The position numbers were made by a program, and so were the translations under genes. Below are positions 8,503 through 19,638 of a DNA stretch of 36,184 nt, one piece after another. The notes under the pieces are model-generated. The model was not told the origin of the DNA. It made no database searches and saw only the letters and a program-made list of their open reading frames with translations. The DNA is from Rhizobacter sp. (GTDB taxonomy: Bacteria > Pseudomonadota > Gammaproteobacteria > Burkholderiales > Burkholderiaceae_C): contig JANXWV010000014.1 in assembly GCA_025350965.1 (NCBI GenBank), forward strand, positions 1 through 36,184, in the 5' to 3' direction. Within the stretch, counting starts at the first letter, position 1, and the number at the start of each line of letters is the position of its first letter.

Positions 8503-9012
8503 TTGAAACCCACCCGCACCATTGCCGCAATCATTGTGTTCCTCGCTGTCGGCGCTGGCGGCGGGTTCCTTGCAACACGCGGCACGGCGGCCAGAATGGC
8601 GCCCGATGTCACGTACACGTTGCTCGACGGCCGCACTTCCAGCCTGGCGGCATTGCGTGGCCAGGTCGTGCTCGTGAACTTCTGGGCCACGAGTTGCGCA
8701 AGCTGCGTGCATGAGATGCCGCAGCTGACTGCAACGCACGAAAAGTTCAGTTCGCGCGGCTACCAAACACTGGCGGTGGCGATGCGGTACGACCCGCCGG
8801 CCTATGTGATTCGGTTCGCCGAGGCGCACCACTTGCCGTTCGGGGTAGTGATCGACAACACCGGCGCAGTCGCCCACGGCTTCGGCGCGGTCGAGCTCAC
8901 GCCCACCAGCGTGCTGATCAACAAGCACGGCGAGATCGTCAAGCGCTTCGTCGGTGAGCCCGACTTCGCGGCGTTGCACGGGTTGATCGAAGCGCTGATC
9001 GCGCAGACCTGA
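8503..9012 (+). CDS. TlpA/ResA-like membrane-anchored thiol-disulfide oxidoreductase
   Basis: A thioredoxin-fold protein of about 169 residues with an N-terminal membrane anchor (TIAAIIVFLAVGAGGGF) and a redox-active CASC motif (Cys65, Cys68) in VVLVNFWATSCASC. The cis-Pro region is LTPTSVLINKHG. It probably works in the periplasm on thiols of cytochrome or metal-centre assembly partners; the partner is not visible. No ATG fits. The TTG at 8503 is chosen because GAAAGA lies six bases upstream; TTG 8485 or CTG 8500 are alternatives. The first would overlap the divergent DUF4197 start codon. Start uncertain, family sure. Confidence 0.88.
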   Translation: MKPTRTIAAIIVFLAVGAGGGFLATRGTAARMAPDVTYTLLDGRTSSLAALRGQVVLVNFWATSCASCVHEMPQLTATHEKFSSRGYQTLAVAMRYDPPAYVIRFAEAHHLPFGVVIDNTGAVAHGFGAVELTPTSVLINKHGEIVKRFVGEPDFAALHGLIEALIAQT

Positions 9013-9106
9013 GGCGCATCAGGCCCAAAGAAAAGTTGCGCCGCGTGCTCGTCGGCGCGGGCGCGAAGTGTCGTCGGGCCACAGCGGCACGGCGTTCACA
9101 TCGCCG

Positions 9107-9722
9107 TCAGTCGACCCGCCCGCTCACGATGCGCTGCACCAGCGGGTGTTGAACCCTTCGCTCGGTACCCATGGCGAAGAACTGCTCGCTGACGCCTTCG
9201 CAGGCCCCGATCCGTTTCACGCCATCGCGACTCGTCAACTCCTCGTGGACCCTCTCGACCGCTGGGAACACGCCCATGCCACTCGCGCCGAAAGTCTTCA
9301 GCAACGCACTGTCTTCGAACTCGCCGACCACGCGCGGGCGAATACTCAGTCGCTCGAACCATTGGTCGAGCGACGCTCGCACCGCAGCGTGCCCGGTCGC
9401 CAAGAGCACTGCACCTTCGCGAGCGAATGCGGGAAGCCCCGCCGGGCGGCTGCCGCCAGCTCCGGAGAGCAGTACCAGGCCAGGGGCGATGAGCCCAGCG
9501 AGTGGCTGTAGACACGCACGTTGGGGTTGGGCGGTGCAGGCGGATCGGCGAGCACCAGGTCGAGCCGATGCAATGCAAGGTCGGCCAGCAGGTCGCCGAT
9601 CTCGCCTTCGTGACACGACAGTCGCAAGTGCGGCTCGTCGATGACGGGCTGGATCGGGCTGCGCACCACCAGCTTGGGCAGATCGTCCGAGCTGCCGACC
9701 ACCAGCCGCACGCTGGGGGTAC
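9107..9722 (-). pseudogene. NhaR-like LysR regulator remnant (5' truncated, frameshifted)
   Basis: On the minus strand the effector-binding half of a LysR-type regulator is readable in two frames. The first (9711 to about 9440) gives RLVVGSSDDLPKLVV, HEGEIGDLLADLALHRLDLVLAD and WYCSPELAAAARRGFP. The second (about 9440 to 9107) continues PAFAREGAVLLATGH, VGEFEDSALLKTFGASG and MGVFPAVERV to the stop at 9107. These segments, especially EFEDSALLK and GVFP, resemble NhaR, the sodium-responsive activator of nhaA. The frame changes at GFP/AFAR, consistent with loss of one base near 9438. The DNA-binding N-terminal about 90 residues are absent, and the remnant ends where terC-like sequence begins (about 9713-9723). 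Not functional. Confidence 0.8.
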
Positions 9723-9893
9723 GCGCTCGTGCTGGTGCTCGTCTTCATCGGCACGAAGATCTTTCTGGCAGGCTTCATCGGCAAGTTCCCACCCGTCATA
9801 TCGCTGACCATGACCTTCGGGTTGATCGCCGGGGGTGTGCTGGTGTCGATGTGGAAGACGCCCAACCGGGCAACGGTCAGCCGGGCGGCGTGA
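9721..9893 (+). pseudogene. TerC-family membrane protein remnant (C-terminal end only)
   Basis: The plus strand reads LVLVLVFIGTKIFLAGFIG, then KFPPVISLTMTFGLIAGG and VLVSMWKT to a TGA at 9891. This is the last transmembrane helices of a TerC/Alx-type integral membrane protein (family length about 320 residues). Only about 57 residues remain and no start codon or ribosome site precedes them. The fragment begins abruptly next to the truncated nhaR-like remnant, so both lost their 5' parts in what looks like a single deletion. Confidence 0.75.
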
Positions 9894-9942
9894 CGCGAGC
9901 CACCGGGAGCGGGCAGCGGGCTCCGGGCCGCCGTCACAACAT

Positions 9943-10938
9943 TCAGGCTGTCTTCTGGCTCGCCCCGACACCCGCCTTGTGCGCCTGTTCGTCCGCGTGG
10001 TAGCTGCTGCGCACCATCGCACCGACCGCCGCGTGGGTGAAGCCCATGGCGGCGGCTTCACGCTCGAACATCTTGAAGGTGTCGGGGTGCACGTAGCGCC
10101 GCACCGGCAAGTGATGGCCGCTGGGCGCCAGGTACTGGCCGATGGTGAGCATGTCGATCTGGTGCTCGCGCATGTCGCGCATGACCTGCAGAATTTCTTC
10201 GTCGGTCTCGCCCAGGCCGACCATCACGCCGCTCTTGGTGGGCACGTGCGGCGCGAATTCCTTGAAGCGCTTCAGCAGGTTCAGCGAGTAGGCGTAGTCG
10301 GAGCCGGGGCGCGCCTCCTTGTACAGGCGCGGCGTGGTCTCGAGGTTGTGGTTCATCACGTCAGGCGGCGCGGCCTTCAGGATCTCGAGAGCGCGGTCCA
10401 TGCGGCCGCGAAAGTCGGGTGTGAGGATCTCGATCTGCGTGAGCGGCGACAGCTCGCGGGTCTTCTGAATGCAGTCAACGAAGTGCGCCGCGCCACCATC
10501 GCGCAGATCATCGCGGTCGACACTCGTGATGACCACGTACTTGAGCTTCAGCGCCGCGATCGTCTTCGCCAGATTCAGCGGTTCGTCGGCGTCCAGCGGG
10601 TCGGGCCGGCCGTGGCCCACGTCGCAGAACGGACAGCGCCGCGTGCACTTGTCACCCATGATCATGAAAGTAGCCGTGCCCTTGCCGAAGCATTCGCCGA
10701 TGTTCGGGCACGAGGCTTCTTCGCACACCGTGTGCAGCTTGTGCTCGCGAAGTATCTGCTTGATCTCGTAGAACCTCGTGCTCGGCGAGCCGGCTTTCAC
10801 CCGAATCCAGTCGGGTTTCTTCAGCGCCTCGGCCGGCACGATCTTGATCGGAATGCGCGCGGTCTTGGCTTGTGACTTCTGCTTCACCGTCGCGTCGTAG
10901 GGAGCCTGCGCGTCGCGCGTCACGTTCTCGGTCGTCAT
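9943..10938 (-). CDS. lipA: Lipoyl synthase
   Basis: A radical-SAM enzyme that inserts two sulfurs into protein-bound octanoyl groups. It carries the auxiliary cluster ligands [12 protein letters not shown], the radical-SAM CTRRCPFC motif, and the C-terminal family segments [16 protein letters not shown] and [10 protein letters not shown], with the conserved RSSYHA near the end. At 331 residues it is of normal length. It follows lipB with 13 bases between, and is the last gene of a long minus-strand run; the terC remnant lies just beyond its stop. Confidence 0.98.
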   Translation of the reverse strand: MTTENVTRDAQAPYDATVKQKSQAKTARIPIKIVPAEALKKPDWIRVKAGSPSTRFYEIKQILREHKLHTVCEEASCPNIGECFGKGTATFMIMGDKCTRRCPFCDVGHGRPDPLDADEPLNLAKTIAALKLKYVVITSVDRDDLRDGGAAHFVDCIQKTRELSPLTQIEILTPDFRGRMDRALEILKAAPPDVMNHNLETTPRLYKEARPGSDYAYSLNLLKRFKEFAPHVPTKSGVMVGLGETDEEILQVMRDMREHQIDMLTIGQYLAPSGHHLPVRRYVHPDTFKMFEREAAAMGFTHAAVGAMVRSSYHADEQAHKAGVGASQKTA

Positions 10939-10951
10939 GTGGGCAATCTCG

Positions 10952-11623
10952 TCAAAGGCTGAGGCGGCCGGCGAGCTGGCGGCCGAGCACCTCGGCCACC
11001 TCTTCCCATGCCACCTGAACGCCGATTGTAGAAAGGTCGACCGTTTGCAGGCCGGCGTAGCCGCACGGGTTGATGCCGTCGAAGGGCGCCAGGTCCATCA
11101 CCACGTTCAGCGCCACGCCGTGGTAGGTGCAATGCCGGCTCACCTTGATGCCCAACGCGGCGATCTTGGCGAGGCCCTGGAACGCATCGATACGCGGCCC
11201 GGTGAGCGCGGCGTGGCCGAAAGGGTCGCCCTGCCTCACGTAGATGCCGGGCGCACCGGCCACGCGGTGGCCCGTCACGCCGAAGTGCATCAGCGTGCGC
11301 AGCACCGCCTCTTCCAGCCGGTAGACATACTCCTTGACGTAGATGTTCAAGCGCTTCAGGTCGACCAGCGGGTACGCCACCACCTGCCCCGGCCCGTGGT
11401 ACGTGACCTGCCCACCGCGGTTCGTCTGCACGACGGCAATGCCATGTGGGTTCAGCACATGCTCGGCCTTTCCAGCCAGGCCCTGCGTGTAGACCGGCTG
11501 GTGCTCGCAGAGCCAGATCTCGTCCGTCGTGTCCGGCGTGCGGGTTTCGGTGAAGGCGCGCATCGCGGCGAGCGTAGGCTCATAGGCCACGCGGCCGAGG
11601 GCGCGCAAGGTGGCGGGCGTCAC
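10952..11623 (-). CDS. lipB: Octanoyl-(acyl carrier protein):protein octanoyltransferase
   Basis: LipB transfers octanoate from ACP to lipoyl domains, the step before LipA. Key family segments are [36 protein letters not shown] (conserved Lys) and [10 protein letters not shown] (catalytic Cys). The start is GTG at 11623, which overlaps the stop of the upstream HD gene as GTGA; the open frame to 11779 has no family similarity. The protein is 223 residues. The overlap suggests coupled translation with the upstream HD-domain protein. Confidence 0.95.
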   Translation of the reverse strand: MTPATLRALGRVAYEPTLAAMRAFTETRTPDTTDEIWLCEHQPVYTQGLAGKAEHVLNPHGIAVVQTNRGGQVTYHGPGQVVAYPLVDLKRLNIYVKEYVYRLEEAVLRTLMHFGVTGHRVAGAPGIYVRQGDPFGHAALTGPRIDAFQGLAKIAALGIKVSRHCTYHGVALNVVMDLAPFDGINPCGYAGLQTVDLSTIGVQVAWEEVAEVLGRQLAGRLSL

Positions 11624-12150
11624 GGTCGCCCGGCTGCGGCCTGGTCGAAGAGCGCTTCCAGGCCGGCGTGCGTTCCGCGCAAACCGGCCACCACGCGCAC
11701 CGCCCAGTCGAAGTATTCGCGGCGCCGCTCGAGCGGCCAACCCACCGGCGGGTGCACCGCCATGTCGCGCAAGTTGCATGTCTTGTCGGCCAGCTTGACG
11801 AGACGCGCGGCGCGGCTCAGGTGCGGTGCATGCTCCACCTGCAGCTCCTTGCGGCGCGCTTTCGGCTGCGTCGTGTCGTCCGTCACCTCCATCACCACCG
11901 CCGCCACGTCGGCGCCGAACTGCTCGGCCAGCTCGGCTTCGGTCGTCTGCGTGTCTTCCACGGTGTCGTGCAGCAGCGCGCCCAGCAGCGCCAGCCGATC
12001 GGTCACGCGCGCCTCCACCGCCAGCACGCGCAGCAGTGCAATCGGGTGGTTGATGTAGGGCGACGCCTGCGCGTCCTTGCGGCGCTGGTCTCGGTGCTTG
12101 TGGGCGGCGAAAGCCAGGGCATCGATCAGTTCGGCGGTCACCGTGGACAT
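11620..12150 (-). CDS. HD-domain protein related to (p)ppGpp hydrolases (MESH1/SpoT-type)
   Basis: A 176-residue stand-alone HD phosphohydrolase. The metal-site pattern of the RelA/SpoT hydrolase domain is present: His in YINHP, HD in [11 protein letters not shown], and Asp in [13 protein letters not shown]. There is no synthetase or TGS/ACT domain, so it resembles small alarmone hydrolases such as MESH1, which remove pyrophosphate from (p)ppGpp or act on NADPH; the substrate here is inferred. It lies 10 bases after the DUF493 gene and overlaps lipB by four bases (GTGA), so it is embedded in the lipoate operon. Confidence 0.88.
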   Translation of the reverse strand: MSTVTAELIDALAFAAHKHRDQRRKDAQASPYINHPIALLRVLAVEARVTDRLALLGALLHDTVEDTQTTEAELAEQFGADVAAVVMEVTDDTTQPKARRKELQVEHAPHLSRAARLVKLADKTCNLRDMAVHPPVGWPLERRREYFDWAVRVVAGLRGTHAGLEALFDQAAAGRP

Positions 12151-12160
12151 GCGGCGCGCC

Positions 12161-12436
12161 TCAAAGCACCATCTTCACCATCGGATGCGTGCTGAGCGTG
12201 CGGTACAGCTCGTCGAGTTGCTCGCGGCTGGTGGCAGTGACCGTGACGGTGATGCCCAGGTACTTGTCGCCCTTGCTCGGCCGCAGCTCCACCGTGGCGG
12301 CGTCATAGGCCGGGTCGAACTGCTTCGCGATGCTGACGATCGCGTGCACGAAACCGTCGGCGTTCAAGCCCATCACCTTGATGGGAAACTTCGATGGGTA
12401 CTCGACGAGCGACTGTTCGGGCGGGATGTCTTGCAT
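12161..12436 (-). CDS. DUF493 family protein (YbeD-like)
   Basis: A 91-residue cytoplasmic protein of the DUF493/YbeD family, with the ferredoxin-like ACT-type core: YPSKFPIKVMG, then ITVTVTATSREQLDELYRTL ending VKMVL. Family members are commonly found next to lipB in Proteobacteria, as here, and their role is unknown or possibly allosteric. The ATG at 12436 begins the recognisable N-terminus; the longer frame overlaps the aminotransferase gene. It sits 13 bases after the aminotransferase stop. Confidence 0.92.
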   Translation of the reverse strand: MQDIPPEQSLVEYPSKFPIKVMGLNADGFVHAIVSIAKQFDPAYDAATVELRPSKGDKYLGITVTVTATSREQLDELYRTLSTHPMVKMVL

Positions 12437-12449
12437 GCGGCTTCCGGGT

Positions 12450-13337
12450 TCAGATCGATTGAGCCAGCTTGGCGCGTTGATACGCCTCGAACAACTTCGC
12501 ATACACCGGCCCGGGCTTGCCGCGCAGCGCACCGTGGCCCACGGCTTGCCCGTCGAGGGTGGTGACGGCCAGCACCTCTTTCGTGGCGGAACTGAGCAGC
12601 AGTTCGTCGGCGCTGAACACATCGGCCTCGGCGATGGGGCGCAGGTTGTAGGCCATGCCTTCTTCCTCGCACAGCTCGCGGATCAGGTCGTATCGAATGC
12701 CTTCGAGCACGTGCTCGCTCTTCGGTGGGCCGAGCAGCGCGCCTTCGTGCACGACCCACACGTTGCACGCTGCGGCCTCGGTCAGGTGGCCGTCGCGGAA
12801 CATGATGGTCTCGGCCGCACCGTGGTCGGCGCTGATCTGGCGCGCCAGCACGTTGCCGAGCAGCGAAATGCTCTTGATGTCGCCGCGCTCCCAGCGGAAG
12901 TCGCGTGCGCTCACGCAGGCCACACCTCGGTGGCGCTGCTCAGGCGACGGCGGCTTCATCGCGCTGCACATCATGAAGACCGTGGGCGCAATGTCGGCCG
13001 GCATCACGTGGTCGCGCAGCGCCACGCCGCGCGTGATCTGGATGTAGACGAGCTGGTCGGCCGCGCCGGTGGTCTCGACGAGTGCTGCCAGCAGCTTGCG
13101 GCAGCGCACCAGCCACTCCGCAGCGCTGTGCGGGTTGGCGATGCGCAACTTGGCGAGGCTGCGGTTCAGCCTCGCCATGTGCTCGTCGAAGCGGAACAGC
13201 TTGCCGCCATAGGCCGGCACGACTTCATAGATGCCGTCGCCGAAGATGAAGCCCCGGTCGAGCACCGACACCTTCGCGTCTCGCAGCGAGCTGTACGCGC
13301 CGTTCAGGTAGCACAGCGTGTCGGGGATGGTTTGCAT
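12450..13337 (-). CDS. Class IV aminotransferase, D-amino acid aminotransferase type
   Basis: A PLP enzyme of fold type IV, 295 residues. The N-terminal DRGFIFGDGIYEVVPAYGGK segment matches D-alanine aminotransferases. The PLP lysine is Lys155 in GDIKSISLLGNVLA, and LTEAAACNVWVV carries the conserved glutamate. It probably interconverts D-alanine and 2-oxo acids in the cytoplasm. The ATG at 13337 follows GGGAG; a GTG at 13349 is in frame. It lies 27 bases after the carboxypeptidase gene, which releases D-alanine, so recycling of that product is a reasonable inference. A branched-chain aminotransferase activity cannot be excluded. Confidence 0.9.
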   Translation of the reverse strand: MQTIPDTLCYLNGAYSSLRDAKVSVLDRGFIFGDGIYEVVPAYGGKLFRFDEHMARLNRSLAKLRIANPHSAAEWLVRCRKLLAALVETTGAADQLVYIQITRGVALRDHVMPADIAPTVFMMCSAMKPPSPEQRHRGVACVSARDFRWERGDIKSISLLGNVLARQISADHGAAETIMFRDGHLTEAAACNVWVVHEGALLGPPKSEHVLEGIRYDLIRELCEEEGMAYNLRPIAEADVFSADELLLSSATKEVLAVTTLDGQAVGHGALRGKPGPVYAKLFEAYQRAKLAQSI

Positions 13338-13364
13338 GGCGGCTCCCACAGGTGAAGGTTCAGC

Positions 13365-14537
13365 TTACTTGATCCACAGGCGAATGGCGTCCCACGCGCG
13401 GCCGAACACACCGGCGGGCTCGACCGCTTCGAGCACCACCAGCGGCACGCTGGCCACTGCCGTGCCGCTGGTGGTGGTGACCTTGATCGTGCCGATGCGC
13501 TGGCCCTTGGCGAGCGGCGCCATCAGCGGCTCGGTGCGCTCGACTTTGGTCTGCAGCTTGCCGCCCTCACCCTTGGGCACGGTGACGATGAGCGCGCCAT
13601 CGGCGCCGAGCTTCGCTTGCTTGGCCTTGCCCTTCCAGACCTCGGCGGTGAGGATGGGTTGGGTGTCGTCGAACAGGCGCATCGCGTCGAACGACTGGAA
13701 GCCCCAGTTCAGGAGCTTCTGGCTCTCGTTGGCGCGTGCCTCCATCGACGTGGTGTTGAGCACCACCGTCAACACGCGGCGTTTGCCGGGTGCGGTGCCA
13801 CCGACACCCAGGTTCGGGAACTCGCGCTGCGCGGTCGCAATGAGGCAATAACCTGCGGCCTCGGTGTAGCCGGTCTTCATGCCGTCGACCGACGGGTCAC
13901 GGCGCAGCAGCAGGTTGCGGTTCGGTTGCGAGATGTTGTTGTACTTGTAGTCCTTCAGCGAGTAGTACGTGAACAGCTCGGGGAAGTCGCGAATGATGTG
14001 GCCGGCAATCACCGCCAGGTCGCGCGCGGTGCTCTTGTGGCCGGCCTCAGTCAGGCCCGCAACATTCTTGAACGTGGTGTTCTTCAAGCCGAAGGCCTGC
14101 GCCTGGCGGTTCATCATCCCGACGAACTGCTCGACGGTGCCGCCTACGCCTTCCGCCAGCGCCACCGCCGCGTCGTTGCCGCTTTGCACGATCAGGCCGC
14201 GCAGCAGTTCGTCGACCTTGGGTGTCATCGTGGTGTCGATGAACATCAGCGAACCGCCGCCCTTGCGCTCTTCCCAGGCGCGCTTCGAGACGGGCAGCGT
14301 TTGCTCCAGCGTGAGCTTCTTGTCCTTGATGGCCGTGAAGACCACGTACGCGGTCATCAACTTGGTCAGCGACGCGGGGTCGGCCGGGGTGTCGGCCTCG
14401 CGCTCGGCCAGCACCTGGTTGCTGGTGAGGTCGAGCACGAGAAAGCTCTTGGCCGCCACCTCGGGCGCGAGCGGCGCCTGCGCAAAGGCGGCGCCGGCCA
14501 CGAACAGGGAAAAGACAAGACTGAACAATCGTTTCAT
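13365..14537 (-). CDS. dacA: D-alanyl-D-alanine carboxypeptidase (PBP5/6 type)
   Basis: Peptidoglycan DD-carboxypeptidase, which removes the terminal D-Ala from pentapeptides in the periplasm. It has a signal peptide (MKRLFSLVFSLFVAGAAFAQ) and the three active-site motifs in order: SLTK with Ser56 and Lys59, SGN at 119-121, and KTG at 221-223. The C-terminal beta domain and an amphipathic anchor (VFGRAWDAIRLWIK) follow, as in PBP5. The 390-residue length is normal. The start is ATG 14537, the first residue of the signal peptide; no strong ribosome site is visible. Confidence 0.96.
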   Translation of the reverse strand: MKRLFSLVFSLFVAGAAFAQAPLAPEVAAKSFLVLDLTSNQVLAEREADTPADPASLTKLMTAYVVFTAIKDKKLTLEQTLPVSKRAWEERKGGGSLMFIDTTMTPKVDELLRGLIVQSGNDAAVALAEGVGGTVEQFVGMMNRQAQAFGLKNTTFKNVAGLTEAGHKSTARDLAVIAGHIIRDFPELFTYYSLKDYKYNNISQPNRNLLLRRDPSVDGMKTGYTEAAGYCLIATAQREFPNLGVGGTAPGKRRVLTVVLNTTSMEARANESQKLLNWGFQSFDAMRLFDDTQPILTAEVWKGKAKQAKLGADGALIVTVPKGEGGKLQTKVERTEPLMAPLAKGQRIGTIKVTTTSGTAVASVPLVVLEAVEPAGVFGRAWDAIRLWIK

Positions 14538-14616
14538 TGAGATACCGGTGAGGAGAGGAATACGCAGCGGGCAACGCACAGGGCAAGGTGCCGAGCGGCA
14601 GCGCGAAGAAAAAGGA

Positions 14617-15243
14617 TCAGAGCAGCGTGCGCGGCTGCAGTTCCCGCAGCACCACGCTCTTGAGCAGGCCGAGCTGGCCGTGAAAGAAGTGCCCGACACC
14701 GGGGAACACGACCACCGGCAAAGCCTGCGGGCGCGCCCAGGCCAGCGTGGCCGAGAGCGGCACCACGTCGTCGGTTTCACCGTGAATGACCAGCGTGTTG
14801 GCCGGCACAGCAGGCACTTGCTGCTTCTGGGTCGACGGGCCGACCAGCACCAGGCGCTGCGGCCGCTCGGTCTCTGGCAAGCGGGCCGCAGCAGCTGCTG
14901 CGACGAAGCCGCCGAACGAGAAGCCAGCGAGCATGAGCGGCGTTTCTTGTTCGCGCGTTGCCACGATCACGGCCAAGGCGTCGTCGATCTCGCCGACACC
15001 GTCATCCCATGCACCCTGTGACGCGCCGACGCCGCGAAAGTTGAAGCGCACGCTGCGCCAGCCGAGCTGCACGAACGCGCGGGCCAAGGTCTGCACGACC
15101 TTGTTGTCCATCGTGCCGCCATGCTGGGGGTGCGGGTGGCAGACCACCGCGGTGCCGAGCGCGGCGGTTGCCGGGAGGTCGACGGCGCATTCGATGAGAC
15201 CGGCAGGCCCCGCCACCATGCGGCGTTCGGTGTTCGTGTTCAT
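14617..15243 (-). CDS. Alpha/beta hydrolase of the small YfbR/serine-hydrolase type
   Basis: A 208-residue alpha/beta hydrolase. The oxyanion region is CHPHPQHGGTMDNKVV, the nucleophile is Ser109 in GFSFGG, the acid is likely the Asp in GETDDVVPL, and the base is the His in GVGHFFHG. Proteins with HPHPxxGGTMxNKVV are widespread in Proteobacteria and uncharacterised; thioesterase or esterase activity is plausible. It lies 53 bases after the ferredoxin gene and 79 bases before dacA on the same strand. Confidence 0.88.
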   Translation of the reverse strand: MNTNTERRMVAGPAGLIECAVDLPATAALGTAVVCHPHPQHGGTMDNKVVQTLARAFVQLGWRSVRFNFRGVGASQGAWDDGVGEIDDALAVIVATREQETPLMLAGFSFGGFVAAAAAARLPETERPQRLVLVGPSTQKQQVPAVPANTLVIHGETDDVVPLSATLAWARPQALPVVVFPGVGHFFHGQLGLLKSVVLRELQPRTLL

Positions 15244-15261
15244 CGGGGTGTGACGGAAGGG

Positions 15262-15302
15262 AATCGGCGCGGAATCAGCGCGGAATCAGCGCGCAATCAG
15301 CG
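15262..15302. repeat. 11-bp tandem repeat, about 3.7 copies
   Basis: Units AATCGGCGCGG, AATCAGCGCGG, AATCAGCGCGC and a partial AATCAGCG run from 15262 to 15302. The repeat spans the ferredoxin stop codon (15297-15299) and the spacer before the hydrolase gene. It looks like replication-slippage expansion and is too short and irregular to be a CRISPR array. Confidence 0.8.
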
Positions 15303-15619
15303 GCCCACGTCGGCGGGCAGCACGAGGCGGTCAACGACCACGCCGTTCTTGAGGTGCGAGTCGACGATCTCGTCGATGTCGTGCTGGTCCACAAACGTGT
15401 ACCAGACCGCTTCGGGGTAGACCACGGCCACCGGGCCGCCGGCACAGCGGTCCAGGCACCCGGCCTTGTTGACGCGCACGCCACCGGGGCCGGTGAGCTT
15501 GTCTTTCTTGACGCGCGACTTGCAGTGGTCGAAGCCGGCTTGCGCGCCCTGTTGCGCACAGGCGGCCTCGCCGTTCTCACGCTGGTTCAGGCAGAAGAAG
15601 ATGTGTCGCTGGTAGTAAC

Positions 15620-15623
<4 letters not shown>
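15297..15623 (-). CDS. (2Fe-2S) thioredoxin-like ferredoxin
   Basis: A 108-residue ferredoxin of the thioredoxin-fold type. Likely cluster ligands are Cys11 and Cys22 (FFCLNQRENGEAAC) and Cys56 and Cys60 (AGCLDRCAGGP). An additional Cys34 is present. The start ATG (15621-15623) overlaps the stop of the upstream VanZ-like gene as ATGA. The stop lies inside an 11-bp tandem repeat. It probably acts as an electron carrier; the partner is unknown. Confidence 0.93.
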
Positions 15624-18477
<2,854 letters not shown>

Positions 18478-18531
18478 CGCGGCATCTGAGCCCGCACCTG
18501 ACCCGGCGCCGCCTTCGAGCCTGACCCGGCC

Positions 18532-19638
18532 ATGCGCATCTTCCACATCGACGCCGATCGCTTCACCGAACTGCCGGCACTGCCCGAGGCCGCGCCCGCG
18601 AGCGGCTACCTGTGGGTGGGCATCGGCCGCAGCGCGTTCGAGCAGACGCTGCCGATGGTGCAGGCCGCACTCGAACATTGGACCGGCGGGCAGCTCGTGG
18701 ACCTGCATGTGTCGGACCTGCTCAACACGCAGCTGCCGTCGCACTTCGACTACACCTCGTGGTACGACATGCTGGTGTTCCGCCGGCTCGCGGCCGGCCA
18801 GGCAGCGGGCAACGGTGCGGCGCATGGCTCGGGCCACGGCGCGAGCGGCCACGCCGGCACTGCGAGCCCGGGCATCGACACCAGCCCGGTCGGCTTTGTG
18901 GTGTTCGACCAGGTGCTGCTGACCGTGCACCCGACCGACTGTCAGGTGCGCGACTTCTTTGCGAACCGCCTCGAACAGCAGGCGTCGCCGGGCGAGCCGC
19001 GCACGTCGACGCGCATGCCCACGAGCCCGGCCGACCTGATGCTGCGCATGGTCAACCACATGGTCGACAGCTACCTCGACCTGCGCAAGCTCCTCACGCG
19101 CCAGCTCGACGAATGGCAGCAGGAGCTGTTCAGCCCGAACGGCCGCTTCGACGGCTGGCAGACGATGCTGAACTCGCGCATCCAGTTGCATGTGCTCGAA
19201 GACACCTGCGAAGACCAGCGCGCGGCGGTCACCGAATGGATCGACGCGCTCGATGAGCTGCCGCCTGCCAGCGAGCCCGGCCCGCAGCGCGAGCGCGAGC
19301 TGCTGCGGGTGCGCTCGCGCGACGTGCTGGAGCACATCGAGCGAGTGCTCACGCATGTGCGCCGGCTCGAATCGTCGGCCGAGGCGGCGGTGCAGATGCA
19401 CTTCTCGGCGCAGAGCAACCGCACCAACGACATCATGCGCACGCTCACCGTGCTGACCGCGATCTTCATGCCCTTGAACCTGGTGACGGGTTTCTTCGGC
19501 ATGAATTTCGAGGGCCTGCCGCTGATTCACAGCATGCGCGGCTTCTGGGTCACGTTCGTGGTGATGCTGGTGCTCGGGGTGGGCATGAGCTGGTTCTTCT
19601 GGCGCAAGCGCTACCTCGGGCGGTCCACGCCGCGTTGA
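18532..19638 (+). CDS. CorA-family divalent cation transporter
   Basis: A 368-residue CorA-type Mg2+/Co2+/Ni2+ channel. It has a cytoplasmic N-terminal domain, a long helix, then two C-terminal transmembrane helices with the signature FGMN at 322-325 and a basic tail (FWRKRYLGRS). Residues about 87-116 form a Gly/Ala/His-rich stretch (AHGSGHGASGHAG) between beta strands of the N-terminal domain, probably a disordered loop. The start at 18532 gives the usual MRIFHID-type N-terminus. The 3' end overlaps the convergent hydrolase gene by 28 bases. Confidence 0.93.
   Translation: MRIFHIDADRFTELPALPEAAPASGYLWVGIGRSAFEQTLPMVQAALEHWTGGQLVDLHVSDLLNTQLPSHFDYTSWYDMLVFRRLAAGQAAGNGAAHGSGHGASGHAGTASPGIDTSPVGFVVFDQVLLTVHPTDCQVRDFFANRLEQQASPGEPRTSTRMPTSPADLMLRMVNHMVDSYLDLRKLLTRQLDEWQQELFSPNGRFDGWQTMLNSRIQLHVLEDTCEDQRAAVTEWIDALDELPPASEPGPQRERELLRVRSRDVLEHIERVLTHVRRLESSAEAAVQMHFSAQSNRTNDIMRTLTVLTAIFMPLNLVTGFFGMNFEGLPLIHSMRGFWVTFVVMLVLGVGMSWFFWRKRYLGRSTPR

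Noticed and set aside
15262-15302. CRISPR-like repeat
   Set aside because: Units are 11 bp and contiguous, with no spacers.
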